Positions 1-6,095 of a stretch of DNA of 8,555 nt are shown here, piece after piece. The position numbers and the translations under genes were made by a program. The stretch covers positions 6,614-15,168 of the forward strand of contig JAUNPT010000039.1 of assembly GCA_030536565.1 (NCBI GenBank), read 5' to 3'. Position 1 is the first letter of the stretch. Every line of letters starts with the position of its first letter. This DNA is from Eubacteriales bacterium (GTDB lineage Bacteria; Bacillota; Clostridia; Lachnospirales; Lachnospiraceae). The notes under the pieces are model-generated. The model had not been told where the DNA came from. It did not search any database and was given only the letters and a program-made list of their open reading frames with translations.

Positions 1-1354
1 CCTCTATCTGGACTGGATATATATTCTCTCCTCCGCTGACAATAACATCTTTCTTTCTGTCCACCAGGAAAATAAAACCATCATCATCAAGCTTTGCCAT
101 ATCTCCTGTAAAAAGCCAGTGATCCTTTAATACCTCCGCTGTTGCCTTCTCATCATTATAATAACATTCCATAACTCCAGGGCCGCTTACGCAGAGCTCT
201 CCAACTTCTCCCTTTGATACTTCAACGCCTGCCTCGTCTACAATTTTACACTTCCAATTAAATCCAGGAATACCGATTGCTCCAACCTTATCAACATTTT
301 CAATTCCCAAATGTACACAGCCTGGCCCAGTTGATTCTGAAAGGCCATAGTTAGTATCATATTGATGATTTGGGAAATATGTCTTCCAGCGTCTGATAAG
401 TGAAGGCGGAACAGGCTGTGCACCTATGTGCATAAGTCTCCACTGATCAAGCTTATAATCAGAAAGCTTCACATCTTTTCTGTCCAATGCATCAAGTATA
501 TCCTGTGCCCATGGTACCAAAAGCCATACAAGAGTGCATTTCTCGTCCGAAATTGCCTTTAAAATTATCTCAGGCGTAGTCCCCTTCAATAAAACTGCCT
601 TGCTGGCGGAATACAGGCTTCCCATCCAGTGCATTTTAGCTCCAGTATGATAAAGTGGAGGAATGCATAAGAAAACATCATCTCTTTTTGTTAAATGGTG
701 CTTCTGTTCCATCTGGGCAGCCTGCGAAAGGCTTCTGTGTTTATGTAATATGGCTTTTGGAAAGCCTGTTGTACCTGAAGAAAAATATATAGCAGCCAAA
801 TCGTCATCTGTAAGCTTTATATCCGGTGCCTTGCTTGAGCAGTCTGCCACCAGCTCACGATAACTTTCTGCAAAGGTTGGACATCCATCACCTACATATA
901 TCAGCAGACGTCCCTTTAAAAGCTTATCAGCTATTGCCTCAATTCTTCCCACAAACTGCAGCCCAAATACGAGAACATCTATCTGTGCAAGCTCGGCACA
1001 ATATAAAATCTCATCAGATGAATATCTGAAATTAAATGGGACTGCAATTGCTCCTGTCTTTAATATACCAAAATAAATAGGAAGCCATTCAAGACAATTA
1101 AACATTAAAACAGCGACCTTATCATTCTTTTTAACACCTCTGCTCATAAGCATATTTGCGAATCTATTGGCCTTTTCATCAAATACGCTCCATGTTATTT
1201 CCCTTCTGTAAGGTTGTTGCGGCGTAGGCTGAATCAAATCATAATCCTTCCATGTTATTCTTCGTGATTCCTTCTCATCAGGATTTAATTCAACCAATGC
1301 AACCTCGTCCCCATATAGACTTGCATTACGTTCAAGCAGCTCTGTAACTGGCAT
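1..1354 (-). CDS. AMP-forming acyl-CoA synthetase (acyl-adenylate ligase), 3' end cut by window edge
   Basis: ANL-superfamily enzyme that adenylates a carboxylic acid with ATP and transfers the acyl group to CoA in the cytoplasm. About 451 residues are present, open from ATG 1354 to the edge without a stop, against roughly 500-560 for the family. Visible core motifs: the phosphate loop SSGTTGFPK (S192-K200), YGLSEST (Y336-T342, with the conserved Glu340), the adenosine-binding TGD (D418) and the hinge DRKKD (R433) followed by SGGENIYP. The C-terminal domain with the expected catalytic lysine lies outside the window. ATG 1354 is preceded by GGAGG at a 10-nt spacing. Residues 24-47 hold an extended, proline/glutamine-rich segment before the typical N-terminal fold. 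The acyl substrate (fatty, aryl or other) cannot be read from sequence. A separate promoter and a perfect inverted repeat lie upstream, suggesting control independent of the genes before it. Confidence 0.93.
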   Translation of the reverse strand, partial: MPVTELLERNASLYGDEVALVELNPDEKESRRITWKDYDLIQPTPQQPYRREITWSVFDEKANRFANMLMSRGVKKNDKVAVLMFNCLEWLPIYFGILKTGAIAVPFNFRYSSDEILYCAELAQIDVLVFGLQFVGRIEAIADKLLKGRLLIYVGDGCPTFAESYRELVADCSSKAPDIKLTDDDLAAIYFSSGTTGFPKAILHKHRSLSQAAQMEQKHHLTKRDDVFLCIPPLYHTGAKMHWMGSLYSASKAVLLKGTTPEIILKAISDEKCTLVWLLVPWAQDILDALDRKDVKLSDYKLDQWRLMHIGAQPVPPSLIRRWKTYFPNHQYDTNYGLSESTGPGCVHLGIENVDKVGAIGIPGFNWKCKIVDEAGVEVSKGEVGELCVSGPGVMECYYNDEKATAEVLKDHWLFTGDMAKLDDDGFIFLVDRKKDVIVSGGENIYPVQIE

Positions 1355-1384
1355 TATAACTATACCTCCAATACATACAATAAA

Positions 1385-1424
1385 ATACAGGTGTTTATGC
1401 ATATATAACAAAAAACACCTGTAT
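1385..1424 (-). promoter_or_regulatory. Perfect 12-bp inverted repeat in leader of acyl-CoA synthetase gene (candidate operator or 5' hairpin)
   Basis: The arms ATACAGGTGTTT (1385-1396) and AAACACCTGTAT (1413-1424) are exactly complementary and separated by 16 AT-rich bases. On the minus strand the repeat starts 1 base after the candidate -10 box and ends 12 bases before the GGAGG of the synthetase gene. It therefore covers the presumed transcription start and early leader. That is a classic repressor site, but the same sequence would also fold as a strong 5' mRNA hairpin. No T-run follows the second arm, so a terminator is unlikely. The regulator is not identifiable here. Confidence 0.6.
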
Positions 1425-1425
1425 A

Positions 1426-1454
1426 AGTATCTCATATTTAGCTGTAACAATCAA
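1426..1454 (-). promoter_or_regulatory. Candidate sigma-A promoter for acyl-CoA synthetase gene
   Basis: On the minus strand TTGATT (plus coordinates 1449-1454) and GATACT (1426-1431) are spaced by 17 bases. A TG one base upstream of the -10 gives an extended -10 element. Each hexamer matches consensus at 4 of 6 positions. The expected transcription start falls in the first arm of the inverted repeat at 1413-1424. This is a consensus match only, in AT-rich DNA where chance matches are common. Confidence 0.4.
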
Positions 1455-1501
1455 GAATAACCTTCAATGTTTTAAACTTTTAATGCAATGAAGTGATAAT
1501 T

Positions 1502-1669
1502 TTAATAATCACTTAAAATATCCTCAACATACTTAATTGAAAGCTCTAAAAAGTTAGATATTTCATATATTGGAACATTATAGTCGTGAAGAATAAATAT
1601 GAGCTCTTCTATCGTAGTTCCCTTTTTTCTCTCGGCTTGTATAAAATACTTTACCTGTGCTTCATCCAT
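1502..1669 (-). CDS. Small hypothetical protein, 55 aa, helical
   Basis: A complete short reading frame, ATG 1669 to TAA 1502-1504, encoding 55 residues and beginning MDEAQVKYF. A good ribosome binding site, AGAGGG, lies 5 bases before the ATG. The protein is acidic and helical in character: a charged start, then two amphipathic helices around TIEELIFIL (18-27) and YEISNFLEL (35-43), joined by a HDYNVP turn, which resembles a small helix-turn-helix unit. No known family is recognised with certainty. The pattern is reminiscent of short C-terminal helical segments of larger Clostridia proteins, so a remnant is possible. It lies 53 bases after the stop of the methyltransferase/reductase gene on the same strand and could be its last operon member. 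Ribosome binding site and frame support it; no function is assigned. Confidence 0.55.
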   Translation of the reverse strand: MDEAQVKYFIQAERKKGTTIEELIFILHDYNVPIYEISNFLELSIKYVEDILSDY

Positions 1670-1722
1670 AATAACCCTCTTTTCTCATTATATTCACGAA
1701 CAGCTATTTTGCATAAATTATA

Positions 1723-3522
1723 TCAATCACTATTATTCCAGTCAAGAATATCCATAACAGCCTTTAACATATGTACCCTGTTAAATGGAAATGAAAAATA
1801 ATAGCCGTCCGCTATATCCTTTGTTTTATTTATTAAATCAACGGCAAGTAAAACTCCTGTTTTTTCGCCTTCTTCCTTAGTCATATCCGGCCGGTACCTG
1901 TTAAGGACTTCATCAGTCACATTAATTCCTGTCATCTCATTTTTCATAAACAATGCATTTCTAAGACTTACAAAAGGCATTATTCCATAAAGAATTATTG
2001 CACCTGTCTCCTTCTTTAACTGTTTAAGCCTTTCTATGTCTTCATCAGAAAACACTGGCTGTGACATAAAAAAAGACGCCCCTGCCTGAATCTTTTTCTT
2101 AACTCTGTTGATTTCAACAGAAAAATTACGCCGTCCCTGATTTACTGCACCGCCATAGGTCATGGAAGCGTCTGTAAATACATCCTGATTCATATCATTT
2201 ATGATATTCATCAGTCCTACTGAATCAAAATTAAAAACACCTTCCACCGAATTTCTCATAACTGATGGAATTGGGTCACCGGTTACTACTAAAAAATTAT
2301 TAATTTTATTTATATATGCACCCAATAGCTGTGAACGCATTGCAATTGCATTCTTATCACGACAGCATATATGCGGCATTACGCAAAGCCCAGTTTCTAA
2401 CATGACTTTTTCTGCCATAAGCACAGAATCTGCTCTGGTTCTTCCAGACGGAGAATCTGGAAATGTCACGACATCAACATCACAGGCCTTTAATAAATGA
2501 GCTGCATCCATTAATATCTTGTCATCGCTTCCTACAGGCGGTGCCAGTTCTACAGCAATAAGCTTCCTACCCTTTTTATTCCTAAAAAAAGACTTATCTT
2601 CCTTTTTATTTTCCTTTTGCATTGCTGTATTATCAACTTGCCTGGACTTGCAGTAAAGCCCATGAATAAGCTGCGACATTTTTTTTATATATGCTGGTGT
2701 AGTTCCACAACAGCCGCCAATGATATTTACTCCTTCTGAGGCAATCTCCATGGTCTTCTTCACAAAATAATCTATATTTTTGTCAGAAAAAATCATTCGG
2801 TTACTGATAATCTGTGGATATCCGGCATTAGGAAACACAGATATATACTTGTCTGAGAACGCAGCCCTGTTAATCAGCTGATGCATATGCCCCGGCCCAA
2901 CTCCACAGTTTAATCCGGCAGCGTCGACATAATCACATTTATGGGCCTCACTAAGAAGCTTGCCCGCACTTAAGCCCGCAATACTGTATCCAAACTGGTT
3001 TACCGCAAACTGTACTATAATAAATGCCTGACTGCCAATCATTTCTATTGCAGGAAGAATGTCGTCAAAGGATGCAAATGTTTCAAAAACGAATATGTCA
3101 GCTCCCTGATTTAAAAACTCTTTAGCTATTATCTTATATTCTTCCTGTATGCGTCCTTTTTGCATAATATTATTACAGGCTGCAGGACCAATATCAGCAG
3201 CCACATATCTTGGTTCATCTTTTGTACTGTATCTGCCTGCCGCCTCCTTTGCAATCTGAAACGCCTGTCTTATCGATGCCTTTAGCTTTGCTTCATTTTC
3301 AAAAACCATACTGTTGCATGCAAATGTATTAGTTCTTATCAGCTGTGCCCCTGCAGCAAGATATTCTTCATGAATGCGTTTTACTCTTTCAGGCGCCTCC
3401 AGATTAGCATATTCCGGCAGAGAATCAGTTTCATAAATGGATGCGTAATATGTACCAAATGCACCATCACACAAAAGCTTATTATTTTCAAGATATTTAT
3501 TTAATTGGATTGATTTTTCCAC
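1723..3522 (-). CDS. Bifunctional homocysteine S-methyltransferase / 5,10-methylenetetrahydrofolate reductase
   Basis: Fusion of one-carbon and methionine metabolism, with the domain layout of Bacillus YitJ. From the GTG at 3522 it is 599 residues. Residues about 14-285 form the zinc-dependent homocysteine methyltransferase: CDGAFGTYY near the start, then the zinc cysteines GLNCG (C206) and GGCCGTTP (C271, C272). Residues about 320-595 form the flavin-dependent reductase that makes 5-methyl-THF: VELAPP with the probable catalytic Glu325, VVTGDPIPS with Asp416, and FMSQPVF. The frame is also open upstream to ATG 3579 and ATG 3558, but neither has a ribosome binding site. GTG 3522 has GGAG at 7 bases, so it is preferred; the long alternative would be 618 residues. 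The start overlaps the end of the acyltransferase gene by 26 bases, implying cotranscription and probably translational coupling. No S-box or T-box leader is seen directly before it. Both zinc and flavin sites look intact. Confidence 0.92.
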   Translation of the reverse strand: MEKSIQLNKYLENNKLLCDGAFGTYYASIYETDSLPEYANLEAPERVKRIHEEYLAAGAQLIRTNTFACNSMVFENEAKLKASIRQAFQIAKEAAGRYSTKDEPRYVAADIGPAACNNIMQKGRIQEEYKIIAKEFLNQGADIFVFETFASFDDILPAIEMIGSQAFIIVQFAVNQFGYSIAGLSAGKLLSEAHKCDYVDAAGLNCGVGPGHMHQLINRAAFSDKYISVFPNAGYPQIISNRMIFSDKNIDYFVKKTMEIASEGVNIIGGCCGTTPAYIKKMSQLIHGLYCKSRQVDNTAMQKENKKEDKSFFRNKKGRKLIAVELAPPVGSDDKILMDAAHLLKACDVDVVTFPDSPSGRTRADSVLMAEKVMLETGLCVMPHICCRDKNAIAMRSQLLGAYINKINNFLVVTGDPIPSVMRNSVEGVFNFDSVGLMNIINDMNQDVFTDASMTYGGAVNQGRRNFSVEINRVKKKIQAGASFFMSQPVFSDEDIERLKQLKKETGAIILYGIMPFVSLRNALFMKNEMTGINVTDEVLNRYRPDMTKEEGEKTGVLLAVDLINKTKDIADGYYFSFPFNRVHMLKAVMDILDWNNSD

Positions 3523-4330
3523 AGCTGTACTCCAGTTTCTTTTTATAAAATTCTTCATATTTTTTTTTGCACAATTCATAATTTTTCTTTTTCATATATT
3601 CAATATTATCCTTTTTTGACAATGTATAATCCGGATATATAGGTTCAAGAATATTTACAATAAACTGCCTCTTTTCAATTCCATTGTCATAATACCGCCC
3701 CGTTTTATTAAATGTAATAAAAACAGGGAGAACTGGTACATGATTAGCAATAGCATAATGATATGCACCGTCCATATATGGGCGCGGTTTTTCATAACAC
3801 CACCACTCCGCTCTCTCCGGAAAAAATAAAATATATGTACCTTTTTTCAAATAATATGAGATTGATCTGTTGAAATTACGCATAGCAGAAAGACTTGCGC
3901 TAAATGGCATGATTCCTGCTGCCCTCATAAACTCTCCGAGTCTTCCCTTCTGATTATTGAAATCCGCAACGGTAACTTTAAACTTATGCCCCTTTAAAGC
4001 ATACATGCAGGCAAGTGCATCAAGCTTATTTACATGATTGCAGGTTACAATAGCACTCTTTATCCTATGCATGTTTTTTTGTCCCGTAACCCTTGTTTTC
4101 AAAAAATGCCTGTTAACAATATAAGAAAAAGGTTTTACAATCAGCCAGTCCTCTCTTGTATACTTGCGCCTAAGGCAGCCTTTCAGAATATACTTGTAAT
4201 TTTCATCAACTGGAAGTGCATTGCTGTAATCAATCGGATCCAAATGTTCCGAAAACATTCCCTTACGCTCAGATTCTTCGATTTTCTCCAACACGTCCGG
4301 TGTTGTCTGTATCAAATGAAAATAATTCAT
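3497..4330 (-). CDS. PlsC-like lysophospholipid/1-acylglycerol-phosphate acyltransferase family protein (second of two)
   Basis: A 277-residue member of the LPLAT/PlsC acyltransferase superfamily, which transfers acyl chains from acyl carriers to a hydroxyl acceptor at the membrane. The catalytic HX4D motif is intact: NHVNKLD, H99 and D104. The acceptor-site motif, usually FPEG, reads FPERAEWW (P171, E172, R173), so the glycine is replaced by arginine. A long N-terminal extension of about 80 residues with no clear membrane helix precedes the core, and the C-terminal tail is rich in lysine and glutamate. The start ATG 4330 overlaps the glycosyltransferase stop in an ATGA arrangement and is preceded by GAGGAG, so translational coupling is likely. 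The acceptor could be lysophosphatidate, but the variant motif and the glycosyltransferase neighbour also fit a glycolipid or sugar. Family assignment is firm; the substrate is unknown. Confidence 0.85.
   Translation of the reverse strand: MNYFHLIQTTPDVLEKIEESERKGMFSEHLDPIDYSNALPVDENYKYILKGCLRRKYTREDWLIVKPFSYIVNRHFLKTRVTGQKNMHRIKSAIVTCNHVNKLDALACMYALKGHKFKVTVADFNNQKGRLGEFMRAAGIMPFSASLSAMRNFNRSISYYLKKGTYILFFPERAEWWCYEKPRPYMDGAYHYAIANHVPVLPVFITFNKTGRYYDNGIEKRQFIVNILEPIYPDYTLSKKDNIEYMKKKNYELCKKKYEEFYKKKLEYSCGKINPIK
3530..3533 (-). promoter_or_regulatory. Ribosome binding site deciding a GTG start for the methyltransferase/reductase gene
   Basis: GGAG on the minus strand lies 7 bases before GTG 3522, inside the last codons of the preceding acyltransferase gene. 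The in-frame ATG codons at 3579 and 3558 are preceded by A/T-rich sequence without a Shine-Dalgarno match. This makes the GTG the best-supported start. Confidence 0.6.
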
Positions 4331-5151
4331 CCCATCTCCTCATATATCCTTTTTTGTCTTGTATATTCGTTTAAAATATCATCATAAATATATATTTTGA
4401 AAACCTCATGAAGCTTATCAATCTGCCATGGCTTTATATTAATGGTATGAAAATACGGAAACAGCCTCAATGTCTTACAAAAATGTCTGATACATGTATC
4501 CTTGTGAAGTCTCCTCTGCTCATTATATCTGGTATCTATGAACTTTTTCTTCTTAACACAGCGGTTAAGTGCTGTCTGGTCTGGAAACCACATTTTTTTA
4601 CTGCCACACATCTGCCTTGCCCTTTTAAAGACACCCGTCTTTCTGATCTGCGGCATGTTAAGCAGCATTACTCCTGCATTCATATAATCGTACCTTATAA
4701 ACCACTTTCCCAGATAATCAATTACACCTGCAAATTCTGCCCCTTCCATATCAGTATCAAAAACAGGCTCAATGCTGTCACTGGCAATAGTATCTGTATC
4801 AAGATACAATATTTTATCCGGTATGTCCTCTATTTCATCTGCGAAAAGACGAACCATGGTGTATGGCGTATATGAACTTAAAATATTAATGCTGCCTGTC
4901 ATTTCTTTTTTAAAAATATCTGAGATATCAATAAGTTTAACTGTACTCTCACAGTTTACTGTCTTGATAAGTTTTTCAAGAAAAACTGCCTGTCTTTCTG
5001 ATACAGGAATATAACTTTCATTAATTTCGCTTAAATCCATTGTTAATATATATACACCCAAAGGCTTTTTTGTATATTTAATAATCGAAAGTAATGAAAC
5101 CAGCATTCCATCAAACACCTTATCATTCCCACAAAACATAAGATTCAACAT
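4327..5151 (-). CDS. Family 8 glycosyltransferase
   Basis: A retaining GT-A fold enzyme that moves a sugar from an NDP-sugar to an acceptor. From ATG 5151 it has 274 residues. It begins MLNLMFCGNDKVFDG, the usual GT8 opening strand and nucleotide-binding loop. The metal-binding DXD is YLDTDT (D118, D120). PDQTALN follows in the middle, and a late HFCKT...IKPW segment (K240-W242) matches the GT8 C-terminal His/Lys-Pro-Trp region. It is close to the short end of family length and shows no membrane segment, so it is probably peripheral or cytosolic. TTG 5160 is an alternative in-frame start overlapping the upstream TGA, but AAGGA at 5161-5165 sits 9 bases before ATG 5151, which is preferred. It lies 5 bases after one acyltransferase gene and overlaps the next by 4 bases. 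Donor sugar and acceptor are not predictable; LPS-type acceptors are unlikely in a Firmicute. Confidence 0.9.
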   Translation of the reverse strand: MLNLMFCGNDKVFDGMLVSLLSIIKYTKKPLGVYILTMDLSEINESYIPVSERQAVFLEKLIKTVNCESTVKLIDISDIFKKEMTGSINILSSYTPYTMVRLFADEIEDIPDKILYLDTDTIASDSIEPVFDTDMEGAEFAGVIDYLGKWFIRYDYMNAGVMLLNMPQIRKTGVFKRARQMCGSKKMWFPDQTALNRCVKKKKFIDTRYNEQRRLHKDTCIRHFCKTLRLFPYFHTINIKPWQIDKLHEVFKIYIYDDILNEYTRQKRIYEEMG

Positions 5152-5156
5152 TCCAA

Positions 5157-5945
5157 TCAATCCTTCTTCTCATTTTCCTTTTTAATATAATTCACGTAAA
5201 TATATGAGGAGTTTTTGGCACGCTGGCACATTTTATCATATACAGCATCTCTTAAATCCTTCTGTGCCTCTTTTTGTTTTTTCCATTTTTTTGGATATAA
5301 AGGCCCATCAACATATACTTTTATAACTGGCTGTCTTCGTTTTTTCCTCTTATGATATGTCACTGTAAATGAAAAAACGGGCTTATTAAACATTACGGGA
5401 TATGCAAACGACTCTGCTGTAAATGGTCTTATTCCCGTATAGTATGGCCATATATGTGCTTCCGGATATATCACGATACCATTACCTTCATTAACCCTGT
5501 ATTTCATAGCTCTCACAAAATTTTTCATGCCGCTTATATGATTAGGCAGTGTAAACGCACCTATCATTTCCATAAATGTCTTTGTTCCCTTCAATGAAAT
5601 ATTGTCCGCATTTACAACAACGTAATCTCTTTTGGGAAATGTAAGCAGCGTGGGAAGATAACCGTCCCCCGGCATCTGTGTATGATTCCCATAAAGAAAA
5701 AAGCCCTCCTTCTTACACTGCTTAAAAGCTCTCCTGTTAACAATTTTTATATTGAACTTACATTTCATATAAATATAAGCAGCTGGTGTCATTATAATCC
5801 TGTAAATTATAAATGAAGCTGCCCTCCAGATAATCCCCTTATGAATATACTGATATTTCCCATCAACCTTGACAGTTTCCCTACTCACTCCTGAAAATTC
5901 ATCATTCAATTCATCACTATAATAATATGTTTTCTCTGCTTTCAT
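5157..5945 (-). CDS. PlsC-like acyltransferase family protein with HX5D motif (first of two)
   Basis: Second LPLAT/PlsC-like protein in this cluster, 262 residues from ATG 5945. Features: a hydrophobic segment about 41-60 (AASFIIYRIIMTPAAYIYM) that may anchor it to the membrane; the catalytic block YGNHTQMPGDG with H88 and D94; and the motif YPEAHIW (E162) in place of FPEG. The catalytic block spaces His and Asp by five residues instead of the usual four. The C-terminus is strongly basic (KKRKK-type runs), fitting contact with anionic lipid. The frame is open to ATG 5996 (279 residues), but that codon lacks a ribosome binding site and lies upstream of the best promoter candidate. ATG 5945 has GAGG at 6 bases. 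It is probably the first gene of the operon, followed by GT8, a second acyltransferase and the methyltransferase/reductase. Acyl transfer to a lipid or sugar is likely; exact substrates are unknown. Confidence 0.82.
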   Translation of the reverse strand: MKAEKTYYYSDELNDEFSGVSRETVKVDGKYQYIHKGIIWRAASFIIYRIIMTPAAYIYMKCKFNIKIVNRRAFKQCKKEGFFLYGNHTQMPGDGYLPTLLTFPKRDYVVVNADNISLKGTKTFMEMIGAFTLPNHISGMKNFVRAMKYRVNEGNGIVIYPEAHIWPYYTGIRPFTAESFAYPVMFNKPVFSFTVTYHKRKKRRQPVIKVYVDGPLYPKKWKKQKEAQKDLRDAVYDKMCQRAKNSSYIYVNYIKKENEKKD

Positions 5946-5951
5946 ATCTGA

Positions 5952-5955
5952 CCTC
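5952..5955 (-). promoter_or_regulatory. Ribosome binding site deciding the start of the HX5D acyltransferase
   Basis: GAGG on the minus strand lies 6 bases before ATG 5945. The upstream in-frame ATGs at 5996 and 5966 lack an equally well placed site. The shorter product, beginning MKAEKTYYY, is therefore favoured. Confidence 0.6.
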
Positions 5956-5964
5956 GTGAAATAC

Positions 5965-5993
5965 ATATTAACATATTCACCTGCTTTTGTGAA
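5965..5993 (-). promoter_or_regulatory. Candidate promoter of the acyltransferase-GT8-acyltransferase operon
   Basis: On the minus strand TTCACA (5988-5993) and TAATAT (5965-5970) are 17 bases apart, with a TG one base before the -10. The -35 region lies inside a short inverted repeat, TTCAC-N8-GTGAA (5976-5993), which might be an operator. The resulting leader would be only about 15-20 bases, just containing the ribosome binding site for ATG 5945. Hexamer matches are imperfect. Confidence 0.35.
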
Positions 5994-6040
5994 CATTCAT
6001 TTTTCATATAAATCTATGAACTAAAATATCATAATGAAAA

Positions 6041-6068
6041 AGGCAGCAAAAAATCAATTCTGCTGCCT
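6041..6068 (-). terminator. Rho-independent terminator of the purine permease gene
   Basis: The arms AGGCAGCA (6041-6048) and TGCTGCCT (6061-6068) form a perfect 8-bp stem with a 12-base loop. On the minus strand the stem is followed directly by TTTTC, and it begins 28 bases after the permease stop. It separates the permease from the acyltransferase operon downstream. Confidence 0.75.
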
Positions 6069-6095
6069 GTAATTTTATATGAATTTACAATAGTA

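Noticed and set aside
238..423. Minus-strand 61-codon ORF
   Set aside because: It is in another frame of the acyl-CoA synthetase, whose real frame here encodes the YGLSEST motif.
663..1029. Plus-strand ORFs of 66 and 67 codons
   Set aside because: They lie antisense within the acyl-CoA synthetase, which has intact family motifs across the whole stretch.
1..1354. Acyl-CoA synthetase as a frameshifted pseudogene
   Set aside because: The frame is continuous from ATG 1354 to the window edge with all motifs in register; the missing end is only the window boundary.
1491..1514. Inverted repeat AAGTGAT/ATCACTT as a terminator of the small ORF
   Set aside because: The stem is only 7 AT-rich pairs, overlaps the stop codon and has no T-run after it.
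1586..1801. Plus-strand 71-codon ORF
   Set aside because: It overlaps the end of the methyltransferase/reductase gene and the better supported 55-residue minus ORF; it has no family resemblance.
4034..5014. Plus-strand ORFs up to 155 codons
   Set aside because: They are antisense to the GT8 and second acyltransferase genes, which have clear catalytic motifs; the cysteine-rich, low-complexity translations look like shadows.
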